A stretch of DNA of 64,000 bases from Clostridia bacterium (GCA_017399145.1 JAFQEG010000010.1:1-64000), one strand, 5' to 3'; positions 38,874 to 48,356 are shown, counted from the first letter of the stretch. Notes: a model not told the origin generated them from the letters alone. Numbers and translations: made by a program.

Positions 38874-40481
38874 TTATTCAATATACTTGATAGTGTATTC
38901 ACGTTTTTTTGCGTACTCCTCGGCAAGTGAGCCCTTGTGCACAAAGAAGGTAACGGGGGCGGAAAACGTGCTAAGCCAAAAGGAGGAAACGTCAGTTTCC
39001 ATGCCTAAAATCACATATTCCCTTATTTTATAGCAAGCAGGAAATAAGGAGGCACTAACAGAAGGATAGGTGCTTGGTATAATTAGCTTTTTAATGTCCT
39101 TGCTATTCTTAAAGGTGTCACTTGCTATGCTTGTAACCGCCTTTCCCTCTATCATTTCAGGAAGCTCTACCGCACCGCCCTTTCTCTTATACAGGGTAAG
39201 CTCCCATGTGCCGTCATCCTTTAGCACAAAATCCCAAAGCTTCCTTGCCTTTTCCTCAGTAAGACCTGTTGAGGCGGGCGCATCAAGGTCAAAATCCCTT
39301 TTCTGTGTAGCCTTTAGCTTGTCAGGGGTGGCAGTTTTGTTTTTGTAGTCAAGAAGGATTGCTAAAACCTCGCTATTGCTTGATCTTTCGACAAGGTCGT
39401 CAATCTCCTCAAAGGGAAGTATTCCCTCTCTTGTTATGTAAGAAATGTAAGCTACGTCGCTTAGCTTGTAAGGAATAACCTTTTTGTATTGTGACTTAAT
39501 ATATTTTTTAAAACGGTCGCTAACCTCTTTTGAAAAGGGAAAGCTATCTAAATTTTCTATAAAAGTAAAGGAGGCTTTTTTCTTCATTTCAGCATTTAAT
39601 GCACTAAAGCTAGATATAGAGGTAACGTAAATTTCCTCAAGATTAGTACAACCCTCAAAAACAGAGGAGCCGTCAATTGACTCAAGTGCCTCAGGTAAAA
39701 CAACGGATTTGAGTGAGCGACAACTACAAAAGGTATAATACCAAAGCTTCTTAATATTTTTCGGTAAAATGATAGACTTAAGGGACGAACAACCCATAAA
39801 AGCACCACCAAGGATTTCATTTACAGTGCTTGGTAGGTTGATTTCTTCAAGACTTGTACAGTATGGAAATAAATCGTGTTTAATTGTTTCAAGTCCATTT
39901 GGTAGAGAGATTTTTTCAAGAGAGGTGCATTTTTCAAAGGCTTTATCGCCAATTTCACTTATGCAATCCGGAATATCTAAGCTTTTAAGCTTGGCACAGC
40001 CTTGAAATGCATTGACACCAATTTTTGTAACTCCCTCGGGAAAGGAGTAGCTTTCCTTAGCACCGGCACACTTTATAAGAGTCTTGCCGTCCTTGGAATA
40101 TATACAGCCATCAATTGATTTAAGGGTTGGGTGGTCAATGTCAACCTCAAATTCCTCAAGAGAGGAACAGCTGTTAAATGCGTTATCGGCAATAGTGGTA
40201 ACAGATTTTGGTATAAATATTCTTTCAAGAGACGTTTTCTCAAGGGCTTGAAGACCGATTGATGTAACAGTGCTTGGTATGTTTATTTTTCTAAGATTTT
40301 TAGAGAATGTAAATGCAAAGTTTCCAATAGATAAAAGCCCTTCTGGAAGTACAACCTCGCAAAGGTGGTTATTTTTGGAAAATGAAAATTGATTTATATG
40401 GGTAATCCCCTCGGGCACAACGATTCTTTTTTCATTCCCCTCGTAGCTAACTAACTTTCCGTTTTCAATAACAAAAGACAT
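38874..40481 (-). CDS. BspA-like leucine-rich repeat protein, cytosolic
   Basis: A 535-residue protein: LRR_5 repeats at about 10-290 and again 425-535, split by a helical region (about 300-410, DRFKKYIKSQYKKVIPYKLSDVAYISYITREG). No signal peptide is visible, unlike typical surface BspA proteins. An LRR pair flanking a helical insert recurs in Clostridia, but its function is unknown. The gene is monocistronic by spacing. Confidence 0.82.
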   Translation of the reverse strand: MSFVIENGKLVSYEGNEKRIVVPEGITHINQFSFSKNNHLCEVVLPEGLLSIGNFAFTFSKNLRKINIPSTVTSIGLQALEKTSLERIFIPKSVTTIADNAFNSCSSLEEFEVDIDHPTLKSIDGCIYSKDGKTLIKCAGAKESYSFPEGVTKIGVNAFQGCAKLKSLDIPDCISEIGDKAFEKCTSLEKISLPNGLETIKHDLFPYCTSLEEINLPSTVNEILGGAFMGCSSLKSIILPKNIKKLWYYTFCSCRSLKSVVLPEALESIDGSSVFEGCTNLEEIYVTSISSFSALNAEMKKKASFTFIENLDSFPFSKEVSDRFKKYIKSQYKKVIPYKLSDVAYISYITREGILPFEEIDDLVERSSNSEVLAILLDYKNKTATPDKLKATQKRDFDLDAPASTGLTEEKARKLWDFVLKDDGTWELTLYKRKGGAVELPEMIEGKAVTSIASDTFKNSKDIKKLIIPSTYPSVSASLFPACYKIREYVILGMETDVSSFWLSTFSAPVTFFVHKGSLAEEYAKKREYTIKYIE

Positions 40482-40542
40482 AATAATACCCCCAACGTTG
40501 ATAATTTAATTATACAATAGCCCCTCTTAAATTGCAACAAAA

Positions 40543-40570
40543 AAAGACGAAAGCCACAGCTTTCGTCTTT
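40543..40570 (-). terminator. terminator of the ydbC-like gene
   Basis: Stem AAAGACGAAAGC / GCTTTCGTCTTT with a 4-nt loop, flanked by A and T tracts. Confidence 0.8.
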
Positions 40571-40600
40571 TATATGTTAGGTAAATGCGAAGAGTTTAAC

Positions 40601-40822
40601 TTAGATATCCATCTTGTTGAGCAATTCCTTAAGATTCTTGATTTGGGATTCAGTAAGAGTAATACCCTTGCCAAGCTTCTCGTGGTCTTCCTTCCAAGCA
40701 CGAATGTCATAAACAGGCTCACTCTCGTTCCAGCTAATAAGGTTAACTTCCTTAACCCAACCGTTGTCATTGTCTGAAACTGTGCCGAAGCTCTTTACGA
40801 TTTCATATTTGAACTCTGCCAT
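40601..40822 (-). CDS. ydbC: YdbC-like PC4-fold ssDNA-binding protein
   Basis: 73 residues matching the short bacterial PC4 family (MAEFKYEIVKSFG, GWVKEVNLISWN, KYDIR-like VYDIRAWKEDHEKLGKGITLT). Characterised members bind single-stranded DNA as dimers. The start is backed by GGAGGAG on the minus strand. Monocistronic, with a strong terminator. Confidence 0.9.
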   Translation of the reverse strand: MAEFKYEIVKSFGTVSDNDNGWVKEVNLISWNESEPVYDIRAWKEDHEKLGKGITLTESQIKNLKELLNKMDI

Positions 40823-40970
40823 CTTAGTCTCCTCCTCTAAAAATAATGAGTAAATATTACTCTAATCGTCTTTATTTTATCATATAATATATATAATTGC
40901 AATATATTTATTTAAAATAAATGTAATTTTTTGAAAAATTTTAGCATTTTTCTTGATTTTTCCTAAAAAA

Positions 40971-42059
40971 TCACTTATTTTCCTCGCCGCCTGACTGACC
41001 TTGACCCTCTGTATCTGCCTTTTTCTTAGGCTTTTCACCTGTAAAAGCAATATGTCCCTTGTTTTGCTCCTTAGTAATTGTGTAAATTGAGGGGTCAAAA
41101 TCGGGATATCTTTCAGGCATTGTAGCCTTTATTGCGCAAATTGCAACTGCAAGCTGATAATCGTCAGGCTCCTTAGTCGTGATTCTCTGCATCCAAAGAC
41201 CGGGGGCAGAAAGCATTCTTGTAAACCAGTTTTGATGCTTGCCTGCAAACATAATAAACTCATAGCCAAAGCCCATTATAAGGGGCAAAATCGCAACCTT
41301 AATAAGGGTACGTAGCCAAGTAATGTCAATCCTTATAAACAAGCCGATAATAATGCTTATAAGCACCATAACGAACATAAAGCTAGTGCCACAGCGAGGG
41401 TGATAACGGGTACAGCCTCTTGCATTTTCGGGAGTTAGCTCAAGTCCCTTTTCAAGACAGGCAATAGACTTGTGCTCAGCGCCGTGATACTGAAAGGTAC
41501 GTCTAATATCCTTCATTAAGGAAACACTGGCAAGATAAGCGATAAAAATAATGATTTTAATTACACCCTCAATTGAAGCAAGGATAGGATAGTAATACCA
41601 ATAATCCTTATTCAATGAGAATAGCTCTGTAATTTTACCACCAATAAAGGTAGGTAAAAACGAAAATAAGGCAAGCGCAAGCGCAAGACCAAGTATTAGG
41701 GAAAGCACCATAATAAATACAGACTCACCCTTTTTTTCTTTCCCGTCCTTGCCCTTTTTCTTCTCCTTTTTCTTTTCATCCTCGTCCTCGAGCCCTAGCA
41801 TATCCGTAGCTTGAGAAAGAGTCTTAAAGGAAAGAATAAGCGACTCAAAAAAGCCAACAATGCCACGAATAATAGGCAAGCCTAGTGCCTTGTGCTTTTC
41901 CTTTATAGGATGAAACTCGCTATTCTTAATTTCAATGGTGCCATCGTCACGGCGCACAGCCAAGGAAACCTTGGTGCCGTTTTTCATCATAACACCCTCA
42001 ATAACCGCTTGACCGCCAACGGAATTGACAGGACAAGCATTCTTTTGTTCGTTGTTCAT
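40971..42059 (-). CDS. yqhQ: DUF1385 family membrane protein (YqhQ)
   Basis: A 362-residue membrane protein with the DUF1385 hallmark VGGQAVIEGVMMKNG near residue 13, YHGAEHKSIACLEKG, the CTRYHPRCGTSF block and several membrane helices. It has a lysine-rich loop (EKKKEKKKGKDGKEKKG) near residue 100 and a charged tail. Function unknown; conserved in sporulating and related Clostridia. It begins 17 bases after ruvX. Confidence 0.88.
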   Translation of the reverse strand: MNNEQKNACPVNSVGGQAVIEGVMMKNGTKVSLAVRRDDGTIEIKNSEFHPIKEKHKALGLPIIRGIVGFFESLILSFKTLSQATDMLGLEDEDEKKKEKKKGKDGKEKKGESVFIMVLSLILGLALALALFSFLPTFIGGKITELFSLNKDYWYYYPILASIEGVIKIIIFIAYLASVSLMKDIRRTFQYHGAEHKSIACLEKGLELTPENARGCTRYHPRCGTSFMFVMVLISIIIGLFIRIDITWLRTLIKVAILPLIMGFGYEFIMFAGKHQNWFTRMLSAPGLWMQRITTKEPDDYQLAVAICAIKATMPERYPDFDPSIYTITKEQNKGHIAFTGEKPKKKADTEGQGQSGGEENK

Positions 42060-42076
42060 TCTAATCCTCTTTAAAA

Positions 42077-42496
42077 TTATTTGTGGCTATCTAAATAGCT
42101 TTGAAGAATTAAACAGGCTGACATTTCATCAATAATATTTTTTCTCTTCTGCCCTCTTGTGTTAGTAATATTTAGCATAGTGTGAGCATTTGCAGTAGAA
42201 AGCCTTTCGTCGAAAAGCACCACAGGAATATCGCAAAGTCCCTCTAGGTGAGTCTTAAAGGCTTGCGCCTTTTCTGCCCTAGGACCAAGAGTGCCATTCA
42301 TATTGATAGGGTGACCTAAAACAATCAAGGTAGCGCCCTTTTCCTTAGCAATTCTTACCACCTCGTCGGCAGTTTTAAGAAAGCTAGTGCTTTTTATACA
42401 GCCAATACCACTTGCCAAAAAGCCACTAGGGTCACAAAGGGCAAGACCGGTCCTTGCATCACCAAGGTCAACACCCATAATTCTCTTAATCGTCAA
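42077..42496 (-). CDS. ruvX: RuvX/YqgF-type RNase H-fold nuclease
   Basis: 139 residues of the YqgF family: MGVDLGDARTGLALCDPSG with the first acidic residue, GHPINMNGTLGPRA, DERLSTANAH, and the closing DEMSACLILQSYL. The family takes part in pre-16S rRNA 5' maturation and was first proposed to be a Holliday-junction resolvase. Complete and of normal length. Confidence 0.92.
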   Translation of the reverse strand: MTIKRIMGVDLGDARTGLALCDPSGFLASGIGCIKSTSFLKTADEVVRIAKEKGATLIVLGHPINMNGTLGPRAEKAQAFKTHLEGLCDIPVVLFDERLSTANAHTMLNITNTRGQKRKNIIDEMSACLILQSYLDSHK

Positions 42497-42588
42497 AGAA
42501 ATCCCCCCTTTTTAAAAAAATTCGCAACCCTATTGTAACATAATATATTAAATAATGCAACGAAATATTTAAAAATTTTATTTTAACA

Positions 42589-42617
42589 TTGCATTTATTT
42601 GACACCCGTGGTATAAT
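42589..42617 (+). promoter_or_regulatory. promoter of the small membrane protein gene
   Basis: TTGCAT (42589-42594), 17-bp spacer ending in TGG, TATAAT (42612-42617): extended -10. Confidence 0.78.
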
Positions 42618-42650
42618 ATAAATGTAAATAATAGCAAAGGGGTAACTAAT

Positions 42651-42866
42651 ATGGAAAAGAAGAATAACACATGTAAGGGACTACGAGTATTTCTCTTTAT
42701 AGTAGGCATTTGTGGTGCTATTGCAGGCGCATGCGTGCTTGCTACAAGATTTATTAAAAAGCATATGAGATTTTCACTTGAAATTTTCGAGGACGAGGAA
42801 GACAAGAAGACTCTCGAAAACGACATCAAAATCACACCAAACCCAATCGAGGACCCTGAAGAATAA
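42651..42866 (+). CDS. small single-pass membrane protein
   Basis: 71 residues: a basic N-terminus, one helix (about 11-33, with GICGAIAGACVLA), then an acidic, cytosolic or external tail (FEDEEDKKTLENDIK, NPIEDPEE). The ribosome site AAAGGGG, an extended -10 promoter and a strong terminator bound it, so it is a real, independently expressed gene. No family assigned. Confidence 0.75.
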   Translation: MEKKNNTCKGLRVFLFIVGICGAIAGACVLATRFIKKHMRFSLEIFEDEEDKKTLENDIKITPNPIEDPEE

Positions 42867-42894
42867 AAAAAGGCGACACTTGTCGCCTTTTTTT
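42865..42894 (+). terminator. terminator of the small membrane protein gene
   Basis: Near-perfect stem AAAAAAAGGCGACA/TGTCGCCTTTTTTT overlapping the stop codon. Confidence 0.88.
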
Positions 42895-42895
42895 A

Positions 42896-43143
42896 GTTAT
42901 GAGATACTGCGTATCGTTATGAACTCACTTCGCAAGCGTTATGAATTTATTAAATAAACGTTATGAGATTGCCGAGGCAATCGTTAGAAGATAGCTTAAG
43001 CAAGGCTAATCTCAAGCGTGCGAAGCACGACTTCATCAACGCAGTTGACTTCATCCACCAAGGGTGGACTTCATCGTGCAAAGCACGACTTCATCACGAA
43101 GTGATTTCATCGCATAGCGACTTCATCCACCGAAGGTGGAGCT
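42896..43143. repeat. tandem micro-hairpin array, copy 2
   Basis: The left half has GTTATGA-separated hairpins (GATAC-TGC-GTATC, GATTGCC-GA-GGCAATC). The right half has CTTCA-separated hairpins (TCAAC-GCA-GTTGA, TCCACC-AAG-GGTGGA, TCGTGC-AAA-GCACGA, TCAC-GAA-GTGA, TCGC-ATA-GCGA, TCCACC-GAA-GGTGGA). It ends exactly at the glmS stop codon. Confidence 0.87.
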
Positions 43144-44961
43144 CTACTCTACCGTTACCGACTTTGCAAGGTTACGAGGCTTATCAATATCGCACCCACG
43201 AAGTAAGGCTACCTTATAAGCAAGCATCTGCAAGCATAAAAGCTCATCAAACAAGTATTCAATCAAGCTATTTCCCATAAGAGTAATTACAAAATCGCCA
43301 CACTCCTGTGGTGATTTTTCATTTTTAGGCACTAGCGAGATAGTAAAAGCACCTCTGCTTTTCGTTTCCTTTACGTTGCTAAGAGTCTTGTCAAGTAGCC
43401 TAACCTCGCCCATTAAGGATATAACGGGAGTCCCCTCCTCTATCAAGGAAATAGTACCGTGCTTTAATTCCCCTGCTTGATAGGCTTGTGCGTGTATATA
43501 TGATATTTCCTTTAGCTTTAAAGCACCCTCTTGACACATAAAGTAATCAAGTGAGCGACCTATAAAAAAGCAACTTTCTTTTCTATAAATCAAGCTAGCC
43601 AGCTCCTCAATCTGCCCTAGGTCCTTAAGTCTACCCTCAATTAGCCTAACTGAGCTGTCTAGCTCATCGACCTTTAATTTTGCCACCTCTGTGTCTAATT
43701 TTGAGGTAAAAATACCTAAATAAACCGACAAAAGATATAAAATAGAAAGCTGAGTCGCAAAGCCCTTAGTAGTAGCTACTGCAATTTCAGGACCGGCATA
43801 GGTGTAAATCACCTTGTCGCTTTCTCTTGCAAGTGAGGTTTCCCTTGCATTGATAATAGACACAACCCTACAACCACAAAGCTTAGCATATCTAACAGAG
43901 GCTAGAGTGTCTGCCGTTTCCCCCGATTGGGATATAGCGATAACAAGGGTGCTTTGCATATTTGCAGGGGGAGAGTATCTATATTCCGAGGCGACAAAGG
44001 CGCTTGCGCTTATTCTTGAATATTCCTCGATTAGCCTAGCGCCCATACAACCTACGTTGTAAGCCGACCCACAGCCAACAATATGAATTTGCTTTATTCC
44101 TTGAAAAATATCTCGACTAATTCCATCGTGAGAAAAGTCAGGCAATCCCCCACTAATTCTAGGTATAATAGTTTTTCTTACCGACTCACTCTGTTCATTG
44201 ATTTCCTTTAGCATAAAATGACTAAAGCCACCCTTTTGCGCTTGGTCGTAATTTAAGGTAGCCTCTTGCCAAACAGGATCGCAAATTCCGTCGTGAGTAT
44301 AGAAAATTGCTTCCTTTTCACGCAATTCCACAACCTCTGCCTCTTCAATTAAGGAATAGGTCTTAGTAAAGGGCAAAAGGGCGGTAATGTCCGAGGACAA
44401 ATACAGTCCATCACTACCAAGTCCAACAAGTAAAGGACTTCTGTGTCTTAGTCCAAAAATCCTACCCTCGTAGCCATCAAACATAATCCCAAAGGCATAA
44501 GACCCACGAATTTCACGCACTGCCCTGTAAATTGCTACACAGGGGTGGACGTTTTCCACATAATATTTGTCAAAAAGTGCACAGGCAACCTCTGTATCCG
44601 TTTGAGATTTGAAGGAATATCCCTCCCCCTCTAATCTTGTGCGTAATTCTAAATAGTTTTCAATAATTCCATTGTGTACAAGAGTAACCCTGCCCACTCT
44701 GTGAGGATGTGCGTTTTCCTCGCTAACAGACCCATGTGTTGCCCATCTTGTGTGACCTATTCCACAAAAGGACTCGTCTTTATCTGTCACCTTATTTTCA
44801 AGATTTTCAACTCTGCCAACTGCACGAATAATAGATATCTCGCCTCTTGACAAAAGGCAAATACCCGACGAATCATACCCACGATACTCCAAGATTTTAA
44901 GTCCCTCAATAAGACGGCGACTTGCATTTTCAGTACCTACATAGCCAATAATACCACACAT
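43144..44961 (-). CDS. glmS: glutamine--fructose-6-phosphate aminotransferase
   Basis: A 605-residue enzyme making glucosamine-6-phosphate. The N-terminal glutaminase has the catalytic Cys2 (MCGIIGYVG), GHTRWATHG and VHNGIIENY. Two SIS sugar-binding domains follow (SQSGETADT, ATTKGFATQ), ending CDIDKPRNLAKSVTVE. There is no glmS ribozyme upstream: only 3 bases separate it from the acyltransferase-like gene, so expression follows the glmM transcript. Confidence 0.96.
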   Translation of the reverse strand: MCGIIGYVGTENASRRLIEGLKILEYRGYDSSGICLLSRGEISIIRAVGRVENLENKVTDKDESFCGIGHTRWATHGSVSEENAHPHRVGRVTLVHNGIIENYLELRTRLEGEGYSFKSQTDTEVACALFDKYYVENVHPCVAIYRAVREIRGSYAFGIMFDGYEGRIFGLRHRSPLLVGLGSDGLYLSSDITALLPFTKTYSLIEEAEVVELREKEAIFYTHDGICDPVWQEATLNYDQAQKGGFSHFMLKEINEQSESVRKTIIPRISGGLPDFSHDGISRDIFQGIKQIHIVGCGSAYNVGCMGARLIEEYSRISASAFVASEYRYSPPANMQSTLVIAISQSGETADTLASVRYAKLCGCRVVSIINARETSLARESDKVIYTYAGPEIAVATTKGFATQLSILYLLSVYLGIFTSKLDTEVAKLKVDELDSSVRLIEGRLKDLGQIEELASLIYRKESCFFIGRSLDYFMCQEGALKLKEISYIHAQAYQAGELKHGTISLIEEGTPVISLMGEVRLLDKTLSNVKETKSRGAFTISLVPKNEKSPQECGDFVITLMGNSLIEYLFDELLCLQMLAYKVALLRGCDIDKPRNLAKSVTVE

Positions 44962-44964
44962 TTC

Positions 44965-45615
44965 CTACACTCTCCTTACAATTTTGCCCTTTTCCTTGTA
45001 AATTGAATTGGAGGGCACCATCCCTCGCACCGAGGATAAGGGATAAACCACACTACCCTTGCCAATAATAGCACCGGGATTTAAAACCACACCACAGCCT
45101 ATTTCTGCATAGTCGCCAACAATAGCACCTAGCTTTTTTAAACCTGTTTCAAGCCCGTTTGCTTTGACTAGTGTCTTGTCACTTTTCAAATTTGAGGTAA
45201 TTGCCCCTGCCCCTAAGTGGGCGCTTGCGCCTAAAACTGAATTACCAACGTAATTAAAATGAGGCACTTGGACGCCGTCAAAAAGGATTGAGGACTTTAC
45301 CTCACAGCTATTGCCAAGGACACAGCCCTTGCCAATAATTACACTACCTCTAATATAAGCACAATGCCGAATTTCAGCGCCCTTGCAAATAATACAAGGA
45401 CCCTTAATTGACACACTCCTTGCAACAAAAGCACCCCTTGATATCCAAATATCACCCTCGTAGTAGTCGTATTCCTCCCTTGAAAGAGTCTTGCCTAAGC
45501 TAATAATATACTCACTCAAATTAGCAAAAATCTCCCAAGGGTAGCTAACGATTTCAAAAAGACCACTACAAATAGTTTTATCAAGAGATAGTATTTCCAA
45601 AAATTCCTTAACCAT
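44965..45615 (-). CDS. left-handed beta-helix acyltransferase-like protein
   Basis: A 216-residue protein whose middle (about 50-190) is a hexapeptide-repeat beta-helix (CIICKGAEIRHCAYIRGSVIIGKGCVLGNS, LGAGAITSNLKSDKT). It resembles the C-terminal half of GlmU but has no pyrophosphorylase domain (no N-terminal LAAGxGTRM). Lying between glmM and glmS, it is a candidate glucosamine-1-phosphate acetyltransferase. Annotations of close relatives as a UDP-GlcNAc pyrophosphorylase would not fit the visible domain. Confidence 0.75.
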   Translation of the reverse strand: MVKEFLEILSLDKTICSGLFEIVSYPWEIFANLSEYIISLGKTLSREEYDYYEGDIWISRGAFVARSVSIKGPCIICKGAEIRHCAYIRGSVIIGKGCVLGNSCEVKSSILFDGVQVPHFNYVGNSVLGASAHLGAGAITSNLKSDKTLVKANGLETGLKKLGAIVGDYAEIGCGVVLNPGAIIGKGSVVYPLSSVRGMVPSNSIYKEKGKIVRRV

Positions 45616-46948
45616 TACCTATTGCCTCTTCAATTTTTGTAACTAAGGCTTGACACCCTTCCTTGTCCTGCCCCTCAACAAGGACCCTTATAACAGGCTC
45701 AGTGCCACTTTTCCTAATTAAAACCCTGTATCCGTCAACCATAGTATTAATGTATCCGTCCTTGCCAACAGTCAAATTTAGACACTCTAAGGGGGAAAAA
45801 TCAAAAATCTTACTTTTTAGCCTAATGCTTTTAGTCACTCTAGGACAGGGACTAAAGCCACGAGCAAGATAAGAAAGAGTGCACTTTTCCTCTAGCATAG
45901 CTTCCATTATCTTAATAGAGGTTAAAATTCCGTCACCGGTTGTTGCATACTTTGTAAGAATAATATGACCGGACTCCTCACCACCTAAGGACCCGTCACA
46001 CTCCTGCATACACTCGTAAACGTATCTGTCCCCAACCTTAGTTGAAATAGTCTTAACCCCAAGGCGCTCTAATGCTTGACTAAGTGATTGACTTGACATA
46101 ATAGTTGAAACAACTAAGTCACCCTTTAATTCTTGAGATTTTTTCATAGCCTTAGCTAAGATATATAAAATGTAATCACCGTTTATAACCTGTCCCTTTT
46201 CGTCAACGGCTATGCATCTGTCAGCATCACCATCGTAGGCAAAGCCAACGTCAAGGTCCTTGTCAATAACAAGATTACAAAGTGCTTCAATATGAGTTGA
46301 CCCCACACCCTCGTTTATGTTAGTGCCGTTTGGCGTGTCCCCTATTACAAAAACGTTAGCCCCTAGCGCCTCAAAAACGCTTTTCGCAATCATAAAAGCG
46401 CCACCGTTGGATAAATCAAGTCCTACTCTTTTCCCCTTAAAGGAAAAGCGAGATAAGGAAATCAAATACCCAATGTACCTATTTCGTCCGGATGAATGGT
46501 CAAATATTCGTCCAAGGTCACATTCCTTTAAGCTGGGCAACTCTGTTTCACTGTCCAAAAATTCTTCAATTCTGTCAAGTAATTCCTCACCCACCTTTTC
46601 ACCACGAGAATTGACAATTTTAATTCCATTGTCATAGTAAGGGTTGTGACTTGCAGAAATCATAATACCCAAATCAAAATCCTCGCTTCCACATACAAAG
46701 GAAACGCAAGGACTAGTAACCACGTGTAGCATATATGCATCAGCCCCCGATGACGCAAGACCCGAGGCTAAGGCATACTCAAGCATATAGCTACTAAGCC
46801 TAGTGTCCTTGCCAATCACCACCGAAGGACGGTCCTTTAGCTTTTTTAAATAATACCCTAAAAACCTACCAATCAAAAAGGCATGAGTCGAGGTCAACTC
46901 AACCCCTGCCAAGCCACGAAAGCCATCTGTGCCAAAATACTTGCCCAT
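45608..46948 (-). CDS. glmM: phosphoglucosamine mutase
   Basis: A 446-residue alpha-D-phosphohexomutase converting glucosamine-6-phosphate to the 1-phosphate. MGKYFGTDGFRG at the start and the phosphoserine loop ISASHNPYYDNGIK, the metal loop YDGDADRCIAVDE and the sugar loop GGEESGHI are present. The C-terminal RKSGTEPVIRV binds phosphate. First gene of the amino-sugar cluster, overlapping the next by 8 bases. Confidence 0.95.
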   Translation of the reverse strand: MGKYFGTDGFRGLAGVELTSTHAFLIGRFLGYYLKKLKDRPSVVIGKDTRLSSYMLEYALASGLASSGADAYMLHVVTSPCVSFVCGSEDFDLGIMISASHNPYYDNGIKIVNSRGEKVGEELLDRIEEFLDSETELPSLKECDLGRIFDHSSGRNRYIGYLISLSRFSFKGKRVGLDLSNGGAFMIAKSVFEALGANVFVIGDTPNGTNINEGVGSTHIEALCNLVIDKDLDVGFAYDGDADRCIAVDEKGQVINGDYILYILAKAMKKSQELKGDLVVSTIMSSQSLSQALERLGVKTISTKVGDRYVYECMQECDGSLGGEESGHIILTKYATTGDGILTSIKIMEAMLEEKCTLSYLARGFSPCPRVTKSIRLKSKIFDFSPLECLNLTVGKDGYINTMVDGYRVLIRKSGTEPVIRVLVEGQDKEGCQALVTKIEEAIGNG

Positions 46949-46994
46949 AGCATACCTCGCATACTAAATTCTACCCTTTAGTATATGCACAAAA

Positions 46995-47032
46995 TAAAAA
47001 AATCGTCAGGAAATAAATCCCGACGATATTTT
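46995..47032 (-). terminator. terminator of the oxidoreductase gene
   Basis: ATCGTC / GACGAT stem with A and T flanks directly after the stop at 47033. It separates this gene from glmM. Confidence 0.78.
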
Positions 47033-48268
47033 TTATTCCTCGTAATCGTTAAACTTAAGCACGTCAACGGGCTTTCTATCTAGCCACTTGCCTCTTGTAA
47101 AGTCTGGAATTTGCATTGACTTGCCACCCTCGGCAATTGATTCCTCGGAAAGGGCGGAAATAACCATCCAAGAAGCCGCATCGTAAACGTCGATTAGCAT
47201 TTCCTCGCCACTCTTTAGTCTGTCAACAAACTCACGCAATTCAACGTAGTCCATACCACCGTGACCTGCATCGAGTTGCTCCTGAGTTATGCACTTCCAT
47301 GCATCAGGAAGCATTGACTTATACTTTTCTGCGCTATTCTTGTAATTCTCAAAATATTCAACGCTTGACCAATACTCAGGCTGACCGTCAAAGTAAACGC
47401 TATTAGAAATTTGCTCATACATACCCTTAGTGCCTCTTACAGTAAACTCTCTGTTATATGAGCGAGGAAGTGATGTGTCAAGCTTTAGCATAATAGACTC
47501 ACCGTTAGCGCACTTAATAATAGTATGCACCACGTCACCCTGCTTAAAATCAACACCGATAAGCTCAGGATTGATAGTGCCACGTCTGTCCTCAACGTAT
47601 TGCTCCATACCAAAGGAATCAGAGGAAATTGAGCTCATATAAAGCATACGGTTGCCTCTGTTAATGTTAAGAAGCTTAGCGATAGGACCAAGCTCGTGAG
47701 TAGGATAGTTTTCACAGTTGCGATTTAAGTAGTTTCTTAAACGATAGTGACGGTTTTCCTTGCCCTCAGTAACCTCTTTTCTTAGGTCGTGTGAATAGGA
47801 GCCGGATGCGTGTACAATTCTACCAAAATCACCACGTCTTGCAATAGCAGTTGCCAAAAGCTCATCTCTGTTGTAACAGCAGTTTTCCAAAAACATAAAT
47901 GGCACACGGGTTCTTTCCCAGGTGTCAACCAATTTCCAGCAATCGTCAACCGAGTAAGCGCCACCAACCTCAAGGGCAACGGCAAGACCTGCCTCCATTG
48001 CATCAATTGCAATAGGAATGTGCAATTCCCAGTCTGTTGCTATAAATACTGCATCACAAAGACCAGAGGATAAAACCTCCTTGTAATCAAGAGCTGCAAA
48101 GGGTAAATTACCCTTCTTTTCCTGTACTCTCTTTTGTGCATTATCTCGTCTGTCCTCATACTTGTCACAAACGGCAGTAATTTCAACGTCGTCAAAGCCA
48201 AGTAAAATATCAGTCATACCATAGCTACGACAGCCATAGCCAATAACACCAATTCTAACCTTATCCAT
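47033..48268 (-). CDS. Gfo/Idh/MocA-family oxidoreductase
   Basis: A 411-residue NAD(P)-dependent sugar or cyclitol dehydrogenase: Rossmann motif VRIGVIGYGCRSYG at residue 4, the EVGGAYSVDDCW segment that replaces the usual EKP, and a C-terminal alpha/beta domain with ENCCYNRDEL and HELGPIAK. The substrate is unknown; glycan-derived sugars are likely, given the neighbourhood. Monocistronic. Confidence 0.88.
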   Translation of the reverse strand: MDKVRIGVIGYGCRSYGMTDILLGFDDVEITAVCDKYEDRRDNAQKRVQEKKGNLPFAALDYKEVLSSGLCDAVFIATDWELHIPIAIDAMEAGLAVALEVGGAYSVDDCWKLVDTWERTRVPFMFLENCCYNRDELLATAIARRGDFGRIVHASGSYSHDLRKEVTEGKENRHYRLRNYLNRNCENYPTHELGPIAKLLNINRGNRMLYMSSISSDSFGMEQYVEDRRGTINPELIGVDFKQGDVVHTIIKCANGESIMLKLDTSLPRSYNREFTVRGTKGMYEQISNSVYFDGQPEYWSSVEYFENYKNSAEKYKSMLPDAWKCITQEQLDAGHGGMDYVELREFVDRLKSGEEMLIDVYDAASWMVISALSEESIAEGGKSMQIPDFTRGKWLDRKPVDVLKFNDYEE

Positions 48269-48356
48269 TGTAAGTCTCCTTTAAAAAGTTCTACCCTTGT
48301 ATTTTAACATTATAAAAATATAATGTCAACATAAAAATGATACATTTATAAATTTC

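Noticed and set aside
42599..42617. TTGACA at 42599 as the -35 of the small membrane protein gene
   Set aside because: It is only 7 bp from TATAAT. TTGCAT at 42589 with 17 bp and an extended -10 fits instead.
37955..43143. CRISPR array
   Set aside because: The repeated units are hairpins of changing sequence with a 5-6-base constant spacer; no constant repeat of 24-40 bp, no cas genes.
42963..43280. 105-codon frame through the micro-hairpin array and glmS end
   Set aside because: It reads a repeat array (FIH/DFI-type peptide repeats) and then the opposite strand of glmS; no ribosome site.
44961..44975. glmS ribozyme or riboswitch
   Set aside because: Only 3 bases separate glmS from the gene upstream, leaving no room for a leader structure.
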